Position numbers and translations under genes: made by a program
The notes under the pieces: generated by a model
Told to the model about the DNA's origin: nothing
Databases searched by the model: none
Seen by the model: only the letters and a program-made list of their open reading frames with translations
DNA from: Cytidiella melzeri
Lineage: Eukaryota > Basidiomycota > Agaricomycetes > Polyporales > Irpicaceae
Length of the DNA stretch: 57,046 bases
Assembly (NCBI GenBank): GCA_022592445.1
Contig: JABYQR010000295.1
Coordinates: 1-57,046, forward strand
Direction of reading: 5' to 3'
In this document: in pieces, positions 11,267 to 20,549 of the stretch
How the letters are laid out: each line of letters starts with the position of its first letter
Position numbering within the stretch: the first letter of the stretch is position 1

Positions 11267-12760
11267 TGAAACCACCATCAAATGTGCCTGGGAGGTCTTT
11301 CCGCTCACCAGGGCGCTTGGGCGCTTAATTTCCTTTTTGGGTCGTAGCCACAGAATGTACAGGGGGTGGGAATTGCTGCATTCCTCTGGTGAATAAAATG
11401 TTACTATATACGGAAAGACTCTAAATGAGCTCATGATGATGAATCTGTAGGCAGAATCGTAAGGTGATGCTTAGAAATAGTGAAAAAGCGAAAATTGTGT
11501 TCTGGCCAATTTTCCCAGGGTATAATCAGCCTGCAGTAAATGCTACAGATGAGCTGTCCCTTAGATAACTTAGGATAGTCATCCAGTATGTGCTAGGCAT
11601 GCTCAGAATTAATTTGGGGATGTTTGAAGCAGCTCATAATGCGGCCACTTGCTATGAATGGCCACACTTTGATGGATGAATATTAAATCACTGCACACAT
11701 TTAAAATTATTCTGTGGCATGAGAATTAATGCTATACGTCATAGTAATAATATGCAAAAGGATATATGTCAATAGCCACTCTGTGTGTGTCACAATATGC
11801 ATGTTCTCCTCCTTCCCTCCCAAAACACCAAAAAGCGCCCTCCCTTGGCCTAACCACTTGCAGTATCACCAAGATACTATCATACACCTATAGACATATG
11901 CATGAAGGTATATCATGCAAACCTCTAGCCATCCCCCACCATTACTCATGCTGATATAGGCCTAAACCTCTCAAAAAAGCGAAAACATGTACATTGCAGT
12001 CAGACCAAGTGCCTTGCTGAACTGTAAGGCTCTGACCTTCTATTTCGCTTTTTTAGAAGGTTTAGGCCTATATCAGCATGAGTAATGGTGGGGGATGGCT
12101 AGAGGTTTGCATGATATACCTTCATGCATATGTCTATAGGTGTATGATAGTATCTTGGTGATACTGCAAGTGGTTAGGCCAAGGGAGGGCGCTTTTTGGT
12201 GTTTTGGGAGGGAAGGAGGAGAACATGCATATTGTGACACACACAGAGTGGCTATTGACATATATCCTTTTGCATATTATTACTATGACGTATAGCATTA
12301 ATTCTCATGCCACAGAATAATTTTAAATGTGTGCAGTGATTTAATATTCATCCATCAAAGTGTGGCCATTCATAGCAAGTGGCCGCATTATGAGCTGCTT
12401 CAAACATCCCCAAATTAATTCTGAGCATGCCTAGCACATACTGGATGACTATCCTAAGTTATCTAAGGGACAGCTCATCTGTAGCATTTACTGCAGGCTG
12501 ATTATACCCTGGGAAAATTGGCCAGAACACAATTTTCGCTTTTTCACTATTTCTAAGCATCACCTTACGATTCTGCCTACAGATTCATCATCATGAGCTC
12601 ATTTAGAGTCTTTCCGTATATAGTAACATTTTATTCACCAGAGGAATGCAGCAATTCCCACCCCCTGTACATTCTGTGGCTACGACCCAAAAAGGAAATT
12701 AAGCGCCCAAGCGCCCTGGTGAGCGGAAAGACCTCCCAGGCACATTTGATGGTGGTTTCA
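11267..12760. repeat. Inner palindrome of unrecognised DNA
   Basis: Two ~700-bp inverted arms of AT-rich noncoding sequence around a centre near 12013. Start (TGAAACCACCATC) and end (GATGGTGGTTTCA) are mirror images. I recognise no family. The 62-codon ORF found identically in each arm has no coding character. Confidence 0.8.
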
Positions 12761-13579
12761 TAGTCTCGTACCCAGACCTCTCAGAGTCACTGCGTTCCTA
12801 AAAAGGCAGATGCGCGCGTGTGCTGTTTTGGGAAGAAAAAGGCAAATCAAAAAGCACGCGCGGGCCCCGAGGGTCTGGTGCATTTCGTATAGATTGGGTG
12901 TAGATCATCCGCACGTGATGGATTTCTGCGCGAATAATTGGGCGTTTACAATTATTGGCTCTGTACGCTACTCCATAGTACGACTTGAATTGCACACTCC
13001 TTGCTTGTCCCTCCCTCTTGAACTTTTTGCGTGAAATATTTCGATCTTTTGCTGGTTAAAATATAGGAGTATTCATATTGGTATTCTAACGCATTTTAAG
13101 ACAAGGGGAATGAGAGATAAACGAGAACGAGAGGATGCAAGCGGAGGTCGCATGCAGTAATATTGAAAGCGCCCACTCGCGGACGCGTTCAAGACGCGAG
13201 AATGAACATGATGGGATGTCACAGGCTGTGACTTGAGCCGAAAGTGAGCATAGCTTACCATCCCTCGGTCATATTACTTAGTCAGAATTTCTACAGGCAG
13301 AAATAGCGCATAGGAATGTGTTTCTGCAATGTCGAGTGGGTAGCGCAAAAATTGATCAAATTTATATTCGTTTACACCTCGCACTGAGGGCGCTTCAATG
13401 TGTGACCTATTGTGACGCAGTCAAAACTTGGAGTCGCTCTGTCCTTCGATGCGGTCATGTGCGAATGATCTACACCCAATCACTACGAAGTTCACCAGAC
13501 GTTCGGGGAGCGAGCTGTCTTTTTTTCTCGCCATCTCCTGTCTTAATCGGGATTCCCAAAACGTCTGGGTACGAGACTA
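12761..13579 (-). mobile_element. MULE-like MITE, right palindrome copy (9-bp TSD)
   Basis: The same 819-bp element in opposite orientation, flanked by a perfect 9-bp repeat GTGGTTTCA at 12752-12760 and 13580-13588. A 9-bp TSD with long imperfect terminal repeats fits the Mutator-like superfamily. Because only this copy has a TSD, it marks the original insertion and the left copy arose by duplication. Confidence 0.85.
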
Positions 13580-13588
13580 GTGGTTTCA

Positions 13589-13790
13589 CAGCTACACTAC
13601 CTCTTTAGGCAGCCAGGAACTATCATTTTATTAATGTGGCCGCTTTTTCAGCTTTTAATATTTGAGAGCTTATTTCACCTACCCAATTAGGTCAGAATTG
13701 ATGGGCCCACCCATTATAGATAGCAGCTGGTTAGTAAGTATAAATATATTCCGCTTTTTTCACCACCTAACAGATTATAGCCAAACTAAT
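13589..13790. other. Foreign AT-rich remnant between palindrome and hAT exon
   Basis: About 200 bp separate the right TSD from recognisable hAT coding sequence. They contain CCGCTTTTTCAGC and CCGCTTTTTTCACC, similar to the GCGAAAAA/GCTTTTTT motif at the palindrome centre. This is probably the rest of the element that makes up the palindrome's inner part. No gene is visible. Confidence 0.45.
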
Positions 13791-15109
13791 GCATCCACCT
13801 GTGTGGGTTTTGCCATGGTATAATGCATCAGACTTGTGCCATAGGGTGCCAGGATAGTCTTGCAGCATTTTGCCAATATGCACGCGCGTGAGATTGAAAA
13901 TCTTGCGCATGTCCCGCGACACAGTACTGGGGCCTGGAACTTTGGCTTTGGCGTACAACATTGATATGATGGCAAGGAATTTGGGATTCTTAACAATCTT
14001 GAAGGGGCGATGGCAACGAGCAACCCATAGAGCCCCGAGAAAGCGCAGTTGTGGTTTGCTATATGCCGTACCATGAGCAAACACTGCAATGCTCTGATCG
14101 GCAGGAGCGACCGCTGGTGAGCATGACTGTATGTGATGGCTCAAGTTTCCAGTTGACGTATCGGTACGGTGTCGCAAAACTGAGATTGATGGACTGTGTT
14201 CTCGTCAATTGTCGCCGGTTTGCGTAGAGAATAGAACGAGAGTACATACTTTAGCTTGCAGACAAATTTGTACTTGACATTGCCTTTCTCGACAACGATC
14301 TCAGGATGCCGGAAATGTGCGTACAAATTGGACTCCCAAGTTTTACTTTGCGCGGCTACATTTCTCGTTGTCAGATGCTATGTGCGTGTGTCAGTTCAAT
14401 GAATAAACTCACCAAGAACCTCTTTATTGGTGCACTCAGCCACCTTCCATTTGAGGTCGAAGGCGGACTGCTTCTCAACCACAAGAGACTCAGGGCTTGA
14501 AGTCCTGCCTATGGCGTTGGTCCCAGCTGCATCACTACGTCAAATACTGGATTTTCCAGCATCAAAAACGGTTGAAAAAGGCGTGAACTATCACACAACC
14601 AGATCTAAGATTGGAATGGTCAGAAAATGATGCATAAATTTAGTTTGTGGGTTCTGGATTTGAGCCGTTGAAAAATCATGCAGTAAAGCCTTGTAAGGTG
14701 CGAGATTTAGTAGCTGAAAAAATGTTGCTGGTGTATACAATTTATGAGGTATGAAAACCGTGACTTTCAGCTGGGTTTTATATACACATAAATCTTTGTA
14801 AAACGCGTGACTGAGGTCAGAATTGTGATTTCTCTGTTCAAGTTAGCAAAATTCTGCACTAATTTTGCTCTGGCAACAAGATTTTGCAAGCTAAACAGAC
14901 ATGATTCAATGCTAGTGCTGAGAGCTCACAATTTGCAGTAGGCTTTTTCTGCTTGCAAATCTGATGTACTATCCATGCCTTAAATCCCATGCAGAGCGCA
15001 GAGTTTTGGGTCTGAAAAATCTTTGTAAAGACGGTCAAATGTATTCAACACGTCTAGAGGCAGTGATGTGATGCGCAGTCGTAATCCCACTTGCCGTCGT
15101 AAGAATCTA

Positions 15110-15292
15110 AGACACACGAGCAGAGCGAGTTAATCCAGGTGCGAAAGAGAAAGAGCACGATTAGCATAATGACTGTACCTAAGACACACGAGCAGAGCGA
15201 GTTAACTACAGGTACAGGCTGTGAGCATATTGCATATGTGAGGGACAACGAAGAATACTCACTCCAGGTGCGAAAGAGAAAGAGCACGATGG
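15110..15292. repeat. Interleaved direct repeats inside the CACTA element
   Basis: AAGACACACGAGCAGAGCG occurs near 15110 and 15181, and GTGCGAAAGAGAAAGAGCAC near 15139 and 15269. The arrangement suggests a local tandem duplication of roughly 70-130 bp in the element interior. Confidence 0.65.
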
Positions 15293-15586
15293 AGTGTCAG
15301 GAGTGGGGGCGAAGGTATATAAGACAGTGCCCTCAGGCAACCCAAAAAGGAATATCTGTGATACAGATGTGTCCGCGTGATGAAAGAACAATAAAGCGAC
15401 CATATATGGAAGACAAAAGGAAATCCGGTAACTATGATTCCGTGAGCCGGAGCTGAAAACCATTACTTTGAGGGAATTATTTCTGAAATTCTGAATACAA
15501 AGTCAGCATTTTGCGGTTGACAAAACCGTTGGTGAAATGCATGCATCATTAGTAAGATTTTGGAGCATGGAAATTCTGCTCCTAAA

Positions 15587-15885
15587 TGTACATACAGACT
15601 AACTAGTCCTTTGCCTTTGGTCCGTAGTCCTTAGTCCTTAGTCTGTAGTCCGTAGTCCGTTGTCTGTAGTCCGTTGTCCGTAGTCCGTAGTCCGTAGTCC
15701 TACGCCGTAGTCTGCACTGACTGTAGTACTTGGCACAGCACATGCGTTTATTGGTCTGAGCGAACAGAAGTTTATATTCATTGACTTCGAACAGCCTGCG
15801 GACTAGGGACTACGGACTAAAGACTAACAACTAACAACTAACAACTAGGGACTAGGGACTAAGGACTACTTTGTCTGTATGTACA
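15587..15885. mobile_element. MITE-like inverted repeat built of GTAGTCC heptamers
   Basis: The termini TGTACATACAGAC and GTCTGTATGTACA are perfect inverses. The left interior is a run of TAGTCCG/TAGTCCT units; the right interior carries the complementary GGACTA units. The whole can fold back on itself. It lies inside the CACTA element at 14533-16441. No clear TSD was found. Confidence 0.65.
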
Positions 15886-16527
15886 CTTCGAAGCAAGATT
15901 TTACATGCTATAAAACCATACCAATCATGGATGCATTGATCAACGGCTTTCTTGACTGCAAAATGCTGCCTTTAGATTCAAAATTTATGGATTAATTTTC
16001 TCACAGATTTGTCAGCTGCAAAACTCTGTACTCTGCATAGGATTTGAGGAATGAATAGTACATTGAATTTGAAAGCAGAAAAAGCCAAGTACAACTTTGA
16101 GCTCTTGGCAGTAGCATTGAACCACATTTGTTCAACTTGCAAAATCTTGCTGCTATTGCAGAATTAGTGCAGCATTTTGCTAACTTCAAAATCATTATAA
16201 ATTTCTGAAGTAAGTAAAATCATGCTGACAGTCACAATTTTGCTACCTCACAAATTCTGGACAACATTAGGTCACTAAACTTGGCACCTCACAACGCTTT
16301 ACTGCATGACTCTTCAACGGTTGAAATCCTGAACCCACAAACTGAATTTTTACATCATTTTCTGACTCATCCAATCTTAGATCTGGTCGACGTTTTTTTC
16401 AACCATTTTTGATGCTGGAAAATCCAGTATTTGACGTAGTGCATCCTCGTTGTCACTTTTGCTATCGGCTGTCTAAGCTCGTTTGCGGGGCCTGGTCTGC
16501 TTGTTTGAGCGTGGCATGGCAGGCTAT

Positions 16528-17296
16528 CTGTTACGAACGGTCTTCACACCCTATTGTGTTTCTTTACTTCTTCGCCTATCTTGATAACTAGCTATCTTCT
16601 TTACTGTTGCCTTGACAATCCAACTCGTCCTTCCTCCATCATTCCCTGACCCACCTCGCCTCCGTTCAACACGGACTATTATGTCATTAGTTGTGTCCTT
16701 GTGTCCATTCAAACCTCGTACCTAACTCCGATTGGTTACCATTGCCTTGGTTCAACCCTCGGCCTTTCCATACCTCCGTTACCACTTCATTGGGTCCAAC
16801 GCCATCTATCCCCTGTTTCGGGTCCAACGCCATCTATCCCCTGTTTTGGGTCCAACCCTGTCTATCCCCTGTTTCGGATCCAGCTCCGTCTATCCCCTGT
16901 TTTGGGTTCAACCCCTTCTCTATTGATCTCTGCCTCATGTTTCACCTTTCTATTGTTCCTTGTTTCCGCACCTTGACGGTCTTTTCTCTCATTGGCTTTC
17001 CAGAGTAGTGGCTGTTCTCTGTGTATTGTTCTTCCTTTCTGTTCCTCAAATTTGCTAACACTACCTCGGACTGTTCCAAAAGTAGTTAGGTCAACATGTA
17101 TAAATAGCTGCTAGACATGGGGCTAGAACCTCAGTCTATCCACTTCGTATCAATATTCCTTCCATCGAACCATCATCTGTCTGCCACTGTGCTTGACAGC
17201 AACCGCGCGGCCTGGACCATCATCCAACCTTGTGTGTAGCTACACCAATGAGTTCTGACTTGACAACCTGTCCCTTGACGATAGTCGGTCTTAACA
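16528..17296 (+). mobile_element. 5' LTR of Ty3/gypsy element G
   Basis: 769 bp beginning TGTTACGAACGG and ending GTCTTAACA, homologous to the solo LTR at 32127-32801, which has a TSD. It holds a TATA-like TATAAATAG near 17099. The sequence after it (TTTGGATAGTCCC) contains TGG, as expected where a tRNA CCA end primes. It inserted 11 bp upstream of the hAT start codon. The matching 3' LTR is not in the window. Confidence 0.75.
16792..16916. repeat. 28-bp tandem repeat in the G LTR
   Basis: About 4.4 copies of a 28-bp unit containing GGTCCAACGCCATCTATCCC. The related solo LTR at 32127-32801 has one unit, so the array expanded in this copy. The apparent Pro/Ser-rich ORFs across it are translations of the repeat. 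Confidence 0.85.
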
Positions 17297-17417
17297 TTTG
17301 GATAGTCCCTTCTGGGTCTACCCCGCGCACCAAGAAGATCAACTGTCATCCTTGCTAGCCTTACGTAACACACCACCACTACTGTTAGAAGAACTTACAG
17401 TAGCACCAAAGCCAAAA

Positions 17418-18410
17418 ATGAGTACCCCTGAGGAAGCAATACAACCCGAAGGTACTGGGCAAACAGCAGGTACCCAAGCACCAAAGACTGAAAGAGAACA
17501 AAGGCCATTTACACCATTCACTACCCCTGATGACGACGACTCTTCAGCGCCAGACCCACATCGACCCCTCTTTTGACCCTATGATAGGGAAGGTCATGAG
17601 AAAAGGAGACAATCAGACCCTTTCGACCCCAAGTACCCCTTTGACAGATACTCCGACGCCCCAACCAATGACCGAGCACCACCTGAAAGCGAGTGGGAGA
17701 AGCTCAAACTCCGTGATCCCCAAGACTTTGATGGCAGGGCCGAGAAGTTTGACAAATGGTGGACCAACATGTTGATGTACATCAGGATGCAGCCCAAGCA
17801 ATTTGCTCTAGCCATACACAAGATTGTTTGCGTACTCAGCTACATGAACGGAGCAATGGCTGGACCGTGGGCTATTCTGAAGAAGAAACAATACCTGATG
17901 GAAGATTTCCCACACTGGAGAGAGTTTTGCAATGAAGTGTTGATGTTCTTCCAGGACAAAGGACTCAGAGAACGAGCATTGGCCAAGCTCGAAGGAGTAA
18001 ATCAGGGTTTGATAACAGTCCAAGAATACAACAATGATTTCTCCGTATTGCTGGGCCAATACGGCAAGAACCGAGACGAAACAGCGGTAATGGCTTGGTA
18101 CAAGCGCGGACTCAAGTGGAGCCTCCTTAACGCCCTCCATAATCTACACCATCAACCGGAGAACCTCAGAGAAATGATGATAGAAGCACTCCGGCTAGAA
18201 ACAAACCGACAACTTTTGACGCTCAATCTGGCTGCTCATAATGGCTGTGGCAGGAGTGAGGGGGAAGTCAGTCTACTCGAACCCCCTACTCCAACAACAA
18301 CCAAGCCACCGCAAGAGTTATGAATGCAGCAGATCGTGAGCATCACTTCAGAGACAACCTGTGCTTCAGGTGCCATCAGCCTGGTCACAAAGCTAACAAT
18401 CTCTCTTCCA
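17418..18410 (+). pseudogene. gag: Gag of Ty3/gypsy element G
   Basis: It starts at ATG 17418 (MSTPEEAIQPEG), 121 bp after the LTR. An in-frame TGA at 17574 replaces a probable CGA; the frame continues to 18323 with a retrotransposon-gag core (FDKWWTNMLMYIRMQP, WREFCNEVLMFFQD). After a frameshift near 18320 comes a zinc-knuckle relic CFRCHQPGHKANNL, in which the last Cys of CX2CX4HX4C is lost. No protease or reverse transcriptase follows: similarity stops near 18410, where element H1 begins. Gag would form the retrotransposon particle. Confidence 0.75.
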
Positions 18411-18419
18411 TCCTGGCTA

Positions 18420-19022
18420 TAGGCCAAATCCACGCGCGCGACCTCGAGCGCAAAACCTGCCGCCTGCACTCTGAGCTGCAACGATGGTTGAAGGAGAAAG
18501 ATCAGGCGCCAGCACTTTGGAAACGAGAGGGGAGGAGGTTGGTCAAGAGGACACCGCAGGAGTTATCCGTCGCACGCATGGCAGCGTGGCGGGCGATTCA
18601 GGCGAGGCGTTTAGAGCTCTCAAAGAGTTACATTGTCAACACAATGGAGGGGGACCCTGCAAGTTCTGGGGTCCGGCCGAGCACAGGAACGGGGTCTTTA
18701 TGACCAATCAGGAGGCAGAATGCATGAGGGGATGGAGGAACACGGCCTTTGAAGGGCCGGATATGATAGATTGGGCCAACGACTTGTACTGGATAAGTTG
18801 GGCAGGGCACAAACGGGAGGATCTGGGGGTGACTCAGGAGGAAGTGGAGAGGTGGCTCAACTTAGAGTGGGTAGGGCCACCCCTCTTCTGGGTCCAAGAA
18901 TGGCAGGAGGGAATACCGAAACTCGGCCGAGTTTGGAAATGGTCTATAGGGCTGTAGCGGGGCTACCAGTTGAGGAGAGAGGCCTGTTTTTAGACGAACT
19001 TGAAGAAAGAGAGGGTTTTTAG
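18420..19022 (+). pseudogene. Frameshifted ORF of unknown family (element H1)
   Basis: Coding character switches among frames: an Arg/Lys/Glu-rich helical segment (18430-18640), then a Trp-rich stretch (NDLYWISWAGHKREDLG, RWLNLEWVGPPLFW) to about 18910, then LEMVYRAVAGLPVEERGLF ending at a stop at 19020-19022. The pieces read as one protein with at least two frameshifts. I do not recognise a domain. It follows gag G directly and precedes the cysteine-rich ORF, so it may be an upstream ORF of element H. Confidence 0.4.
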
Positions 19023-19572
19023 TTTATCCTACACCCTCGATGTGTGTCAGGATCAAGGCGAACCTCGTGTTTGCCGTTATTGTCCAACAGTTCCACACTT
19101 ACCAGACGGTCGCTGCCCCTACCGCCCGTGTCGCGAGGTCCTTCGCTGCTACCCTATCATCCCCGCGCCCACGCCGCCGCCTGAACCCTCAGTAGTGCCT
19201 ACTGCCTCCCCGGAGAGATCCACTCCTAAATCACCTTTGCCAGCGTTGTCCGTCGCCTCCGTCGCGGACTCGCTTGACAATTGCTCTTATTGCGACACTC
19301 AAGGCAACCACCCAATTCCCCTGTGCTCAGGACCATTTGTTCTGCTCGACTGCAACCGCCCGCGCGTGCCGCATCCAGACTGTTGGCTTTTGCCAGACTT
19401 TGAAGGTGAGAACCACAAGTGCGAGCTTATCCAGTTCAATCTCACAAGCTCCGCCAACGTCATTGTGGCCACGCCTTTGCTTGCAAGACGCATCGTCGCT
19501 CGGGAGGAGTTGTCCTTCACTATTGCTCTCGCGAACAGTCAATCGAATCAAATTGACTGCGGCCTTGCATAG
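19000..19572 (+). CDS. Cysteine-rich ORF of element H, copy H1
   Basis: About 190 codons. From CRYCPTVPHLPDG onward it is closely similar to the protein at 39452-39976 (minus). Features in order: a Cys/Pro/Arg-rich segment with CRYC and CPYRPCREVLRC, a Pro/Ser-rich linker, CSYCDT, and FNLTSSAN near the end. The paired cysteines could bind metal, but no known finger is met. The N-terminal ~20 residues differ from the other copy, so the start here is probably not original. Function unknown. Confidence 0.45.
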   Translation: MKKERVFSLSYTLDVCQDQGEPRVCRYCPTVPHLPDGRCPYRPCREVLRCYPIIPAPTPPPEPSVVPTASPERSTPKSPLPALSVASVADSLDNCSYCDTQGNHPIPLCSGPFVLLDCNRPRVPHPDCWLLPDFEGENHKCELIQFNLTSSANVIVATPLLARRIVAREELSFTIALANSQSNQIDCGLA

Positions 19573-20140
19573 CCTTACGCGGTGTCTCGCGCTCCAATAG
19601 TTCATCTTTCGCTTGCAACTCTTTTGGTTTCATTGCACTGCGTCTATTTCTTACCTGCATTATTTTACTGCGTTATTGCGTCTGCGTTTCACCTTCACTG
19701 CGTCGAGCTTACTGCATTCACTTTCACTGCGCCCGTATTTTACAGCGACCACTTTCACCTTCATTAGCAACCGCGTTTTGTGTTTGAGATTTGCACTGTG
19801 TTTGCATTTACTATCCGCGACTTTCCGCGCGCCGTCCTTGCTTTGAGACTCGGCATCTCGCAAGTGATCTCTTTGAGCCGCGCTAAAAACTCTTTCACTT
19901 TCACCACGCTGTCTATCCCTTTTACCCGCGATACGTGTGGTAACTTGCCCTCCTAGCTCAATTTAAACAAAACCTTTATTATCACAAACCTCGTCGCTCT
20001 TTACAGCACAGGTAAACTAGGACTCTAAAGACCACCTCTCACACTTTTGCACTACCTCGCTTCTACACCCTTACACTCCTATTGCCACTTTGTGGTTGGT
20101 AGTGTTGTCTTTGGGGTTGTAATTAGTTTTGGAGTGTACC
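19573..20140 (+). mobile_element. 3' noncoding part of element H, copy H1
   Basis: Noncoding and pyrimidine-rich, with recurrent CACTGCG motifs, matching 38917-39450 in inverse orientation. It ends TTAGTTTTGGAGTG, where DUF6589-type coding sequence starts. Element H could be a retroelement tail or an LTR; no reverse transcriptase is attached in either copy. Confidence 0.5.
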
Positions 20141-20549
20141 TCAGTGTTACACCGCATTGTTGATGAGTTTATTGGCACTCTTCGAGCACAGACAGCTAAC
20201 AAAGGCCATAAAGCCTCTCACATCTTTCCTAGCATCCATTGGAGTGACCAAAACCCACCAAATTGCATCTGCGGCCGCCATCTTGAAATGAAGGAGACCA
20301 AAGACAAAGAAAACAAACTGAAGTCGATCTTCAGGTGCCATCTCAATAGCACTTTGATCCATAGCAGTAATAACCTGCTCCATTGTCCCAAAATCCCCAT
20401 GAACCAACTGCACAAACTGAGCAATATTGATCTCCTTGAGACCTAAAACGCAACAGCAGCTTGGCCAAGCATGTCCATACTTGCATAGATATTGCTCAAA
20501 ACCTTTGACTGATTTATGTCCATTGCACGGAGTGGCACCTGCTCAGTTA

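Larger units (their letters stand above)
10448..13579. repeat. 3.1-kb near-perfect palindrome inserted in the hAT gene
   Basis: Positions 10448-11967 and 12060-13579 are reverse complements over about 1.5 kb, leaving a ~90-bp centre (11968-12059) that itself pairs imperfectly (AAAAAAGCGAAAAC against ATTTCGCTTTTTT). The arms differ at scattered sites, many of them C/T, so they are not an exact mirror. Each arm consists of an 819-bp MITE on the outside and about 700 bp of unrecognised DNA inside. The small ORFs that appear twice, mirror-imaged, are a by-product and not genes. Confidence 0.9.
14533..16441. mobile_element. Nonautonomous CACTA transposon (3-bp TSD CAT)
   Basis: 1909 bp long with termini CACTACGTCAAATACTGG and its complement, imperfect inverted similarity extending about 200 bp, and the 3-bp TSD CAT (14530-14532, 16442-16444). 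CACTA termini and 3-bp duplications define the En/Spm superfamily. Removing it rejoins the hAT N-terminal codons (DNEDAAGTNAIGR). No transposase is present; the small ORFs inside are not recognisable. Confidence 0.85.
8330..16516 (-). pseudogene. hAT-superfamily transposase gene, split by nested insertions
   Basis: The start is the ATG at 16516 (MPRSNKQTRPRKRA, then a TAG). It continues at 14532-13790 with a BED-finger-like region (KYKFVC, RHRTDTSTGNLSHHIQSC) and the hAT N-terminal block (MLYAKAKVPGPSTVSRDM). After the palindrome it resumes at 10447 with NVYSFLGVTVH, then GITCDNASNNDTM and CFAHILNLVVK (catalytic-domain motifs), DTQWNS (near 9520), and the C-terminal dimerisation domain (FLSAPALSTDVERAFSRGG, 8480-8590). 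Short introns are visible, for example in minus-strand reading at about 10363-10300 and 9345-9295. Insertions are a CACTA element (14533-16441) and a palindrome with adjacent foreign DNA (10448 to ~13790). The residue-15 stop plus the insertions make it inactive. Confidence 0.85.

Noticed and set aside
11766..12261. Identical 62-codon ORFs in both palindrome arms as duplicated genes
   Set aside because: They are mirror images inside noncoding AT-rich DNA, with no protein motif.
15600..15860. GTAGTCC repeats as a telomeric or centromeric satellite
   Set aside because: The units are limited to one inverted, fold-back MITE-like insert of 300 bp.
16691..17008. Pro/Ser-rich ORF as a structural protein
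   Set aside because: It is a translation of the 28-bp tandem repeat inside an LTR.
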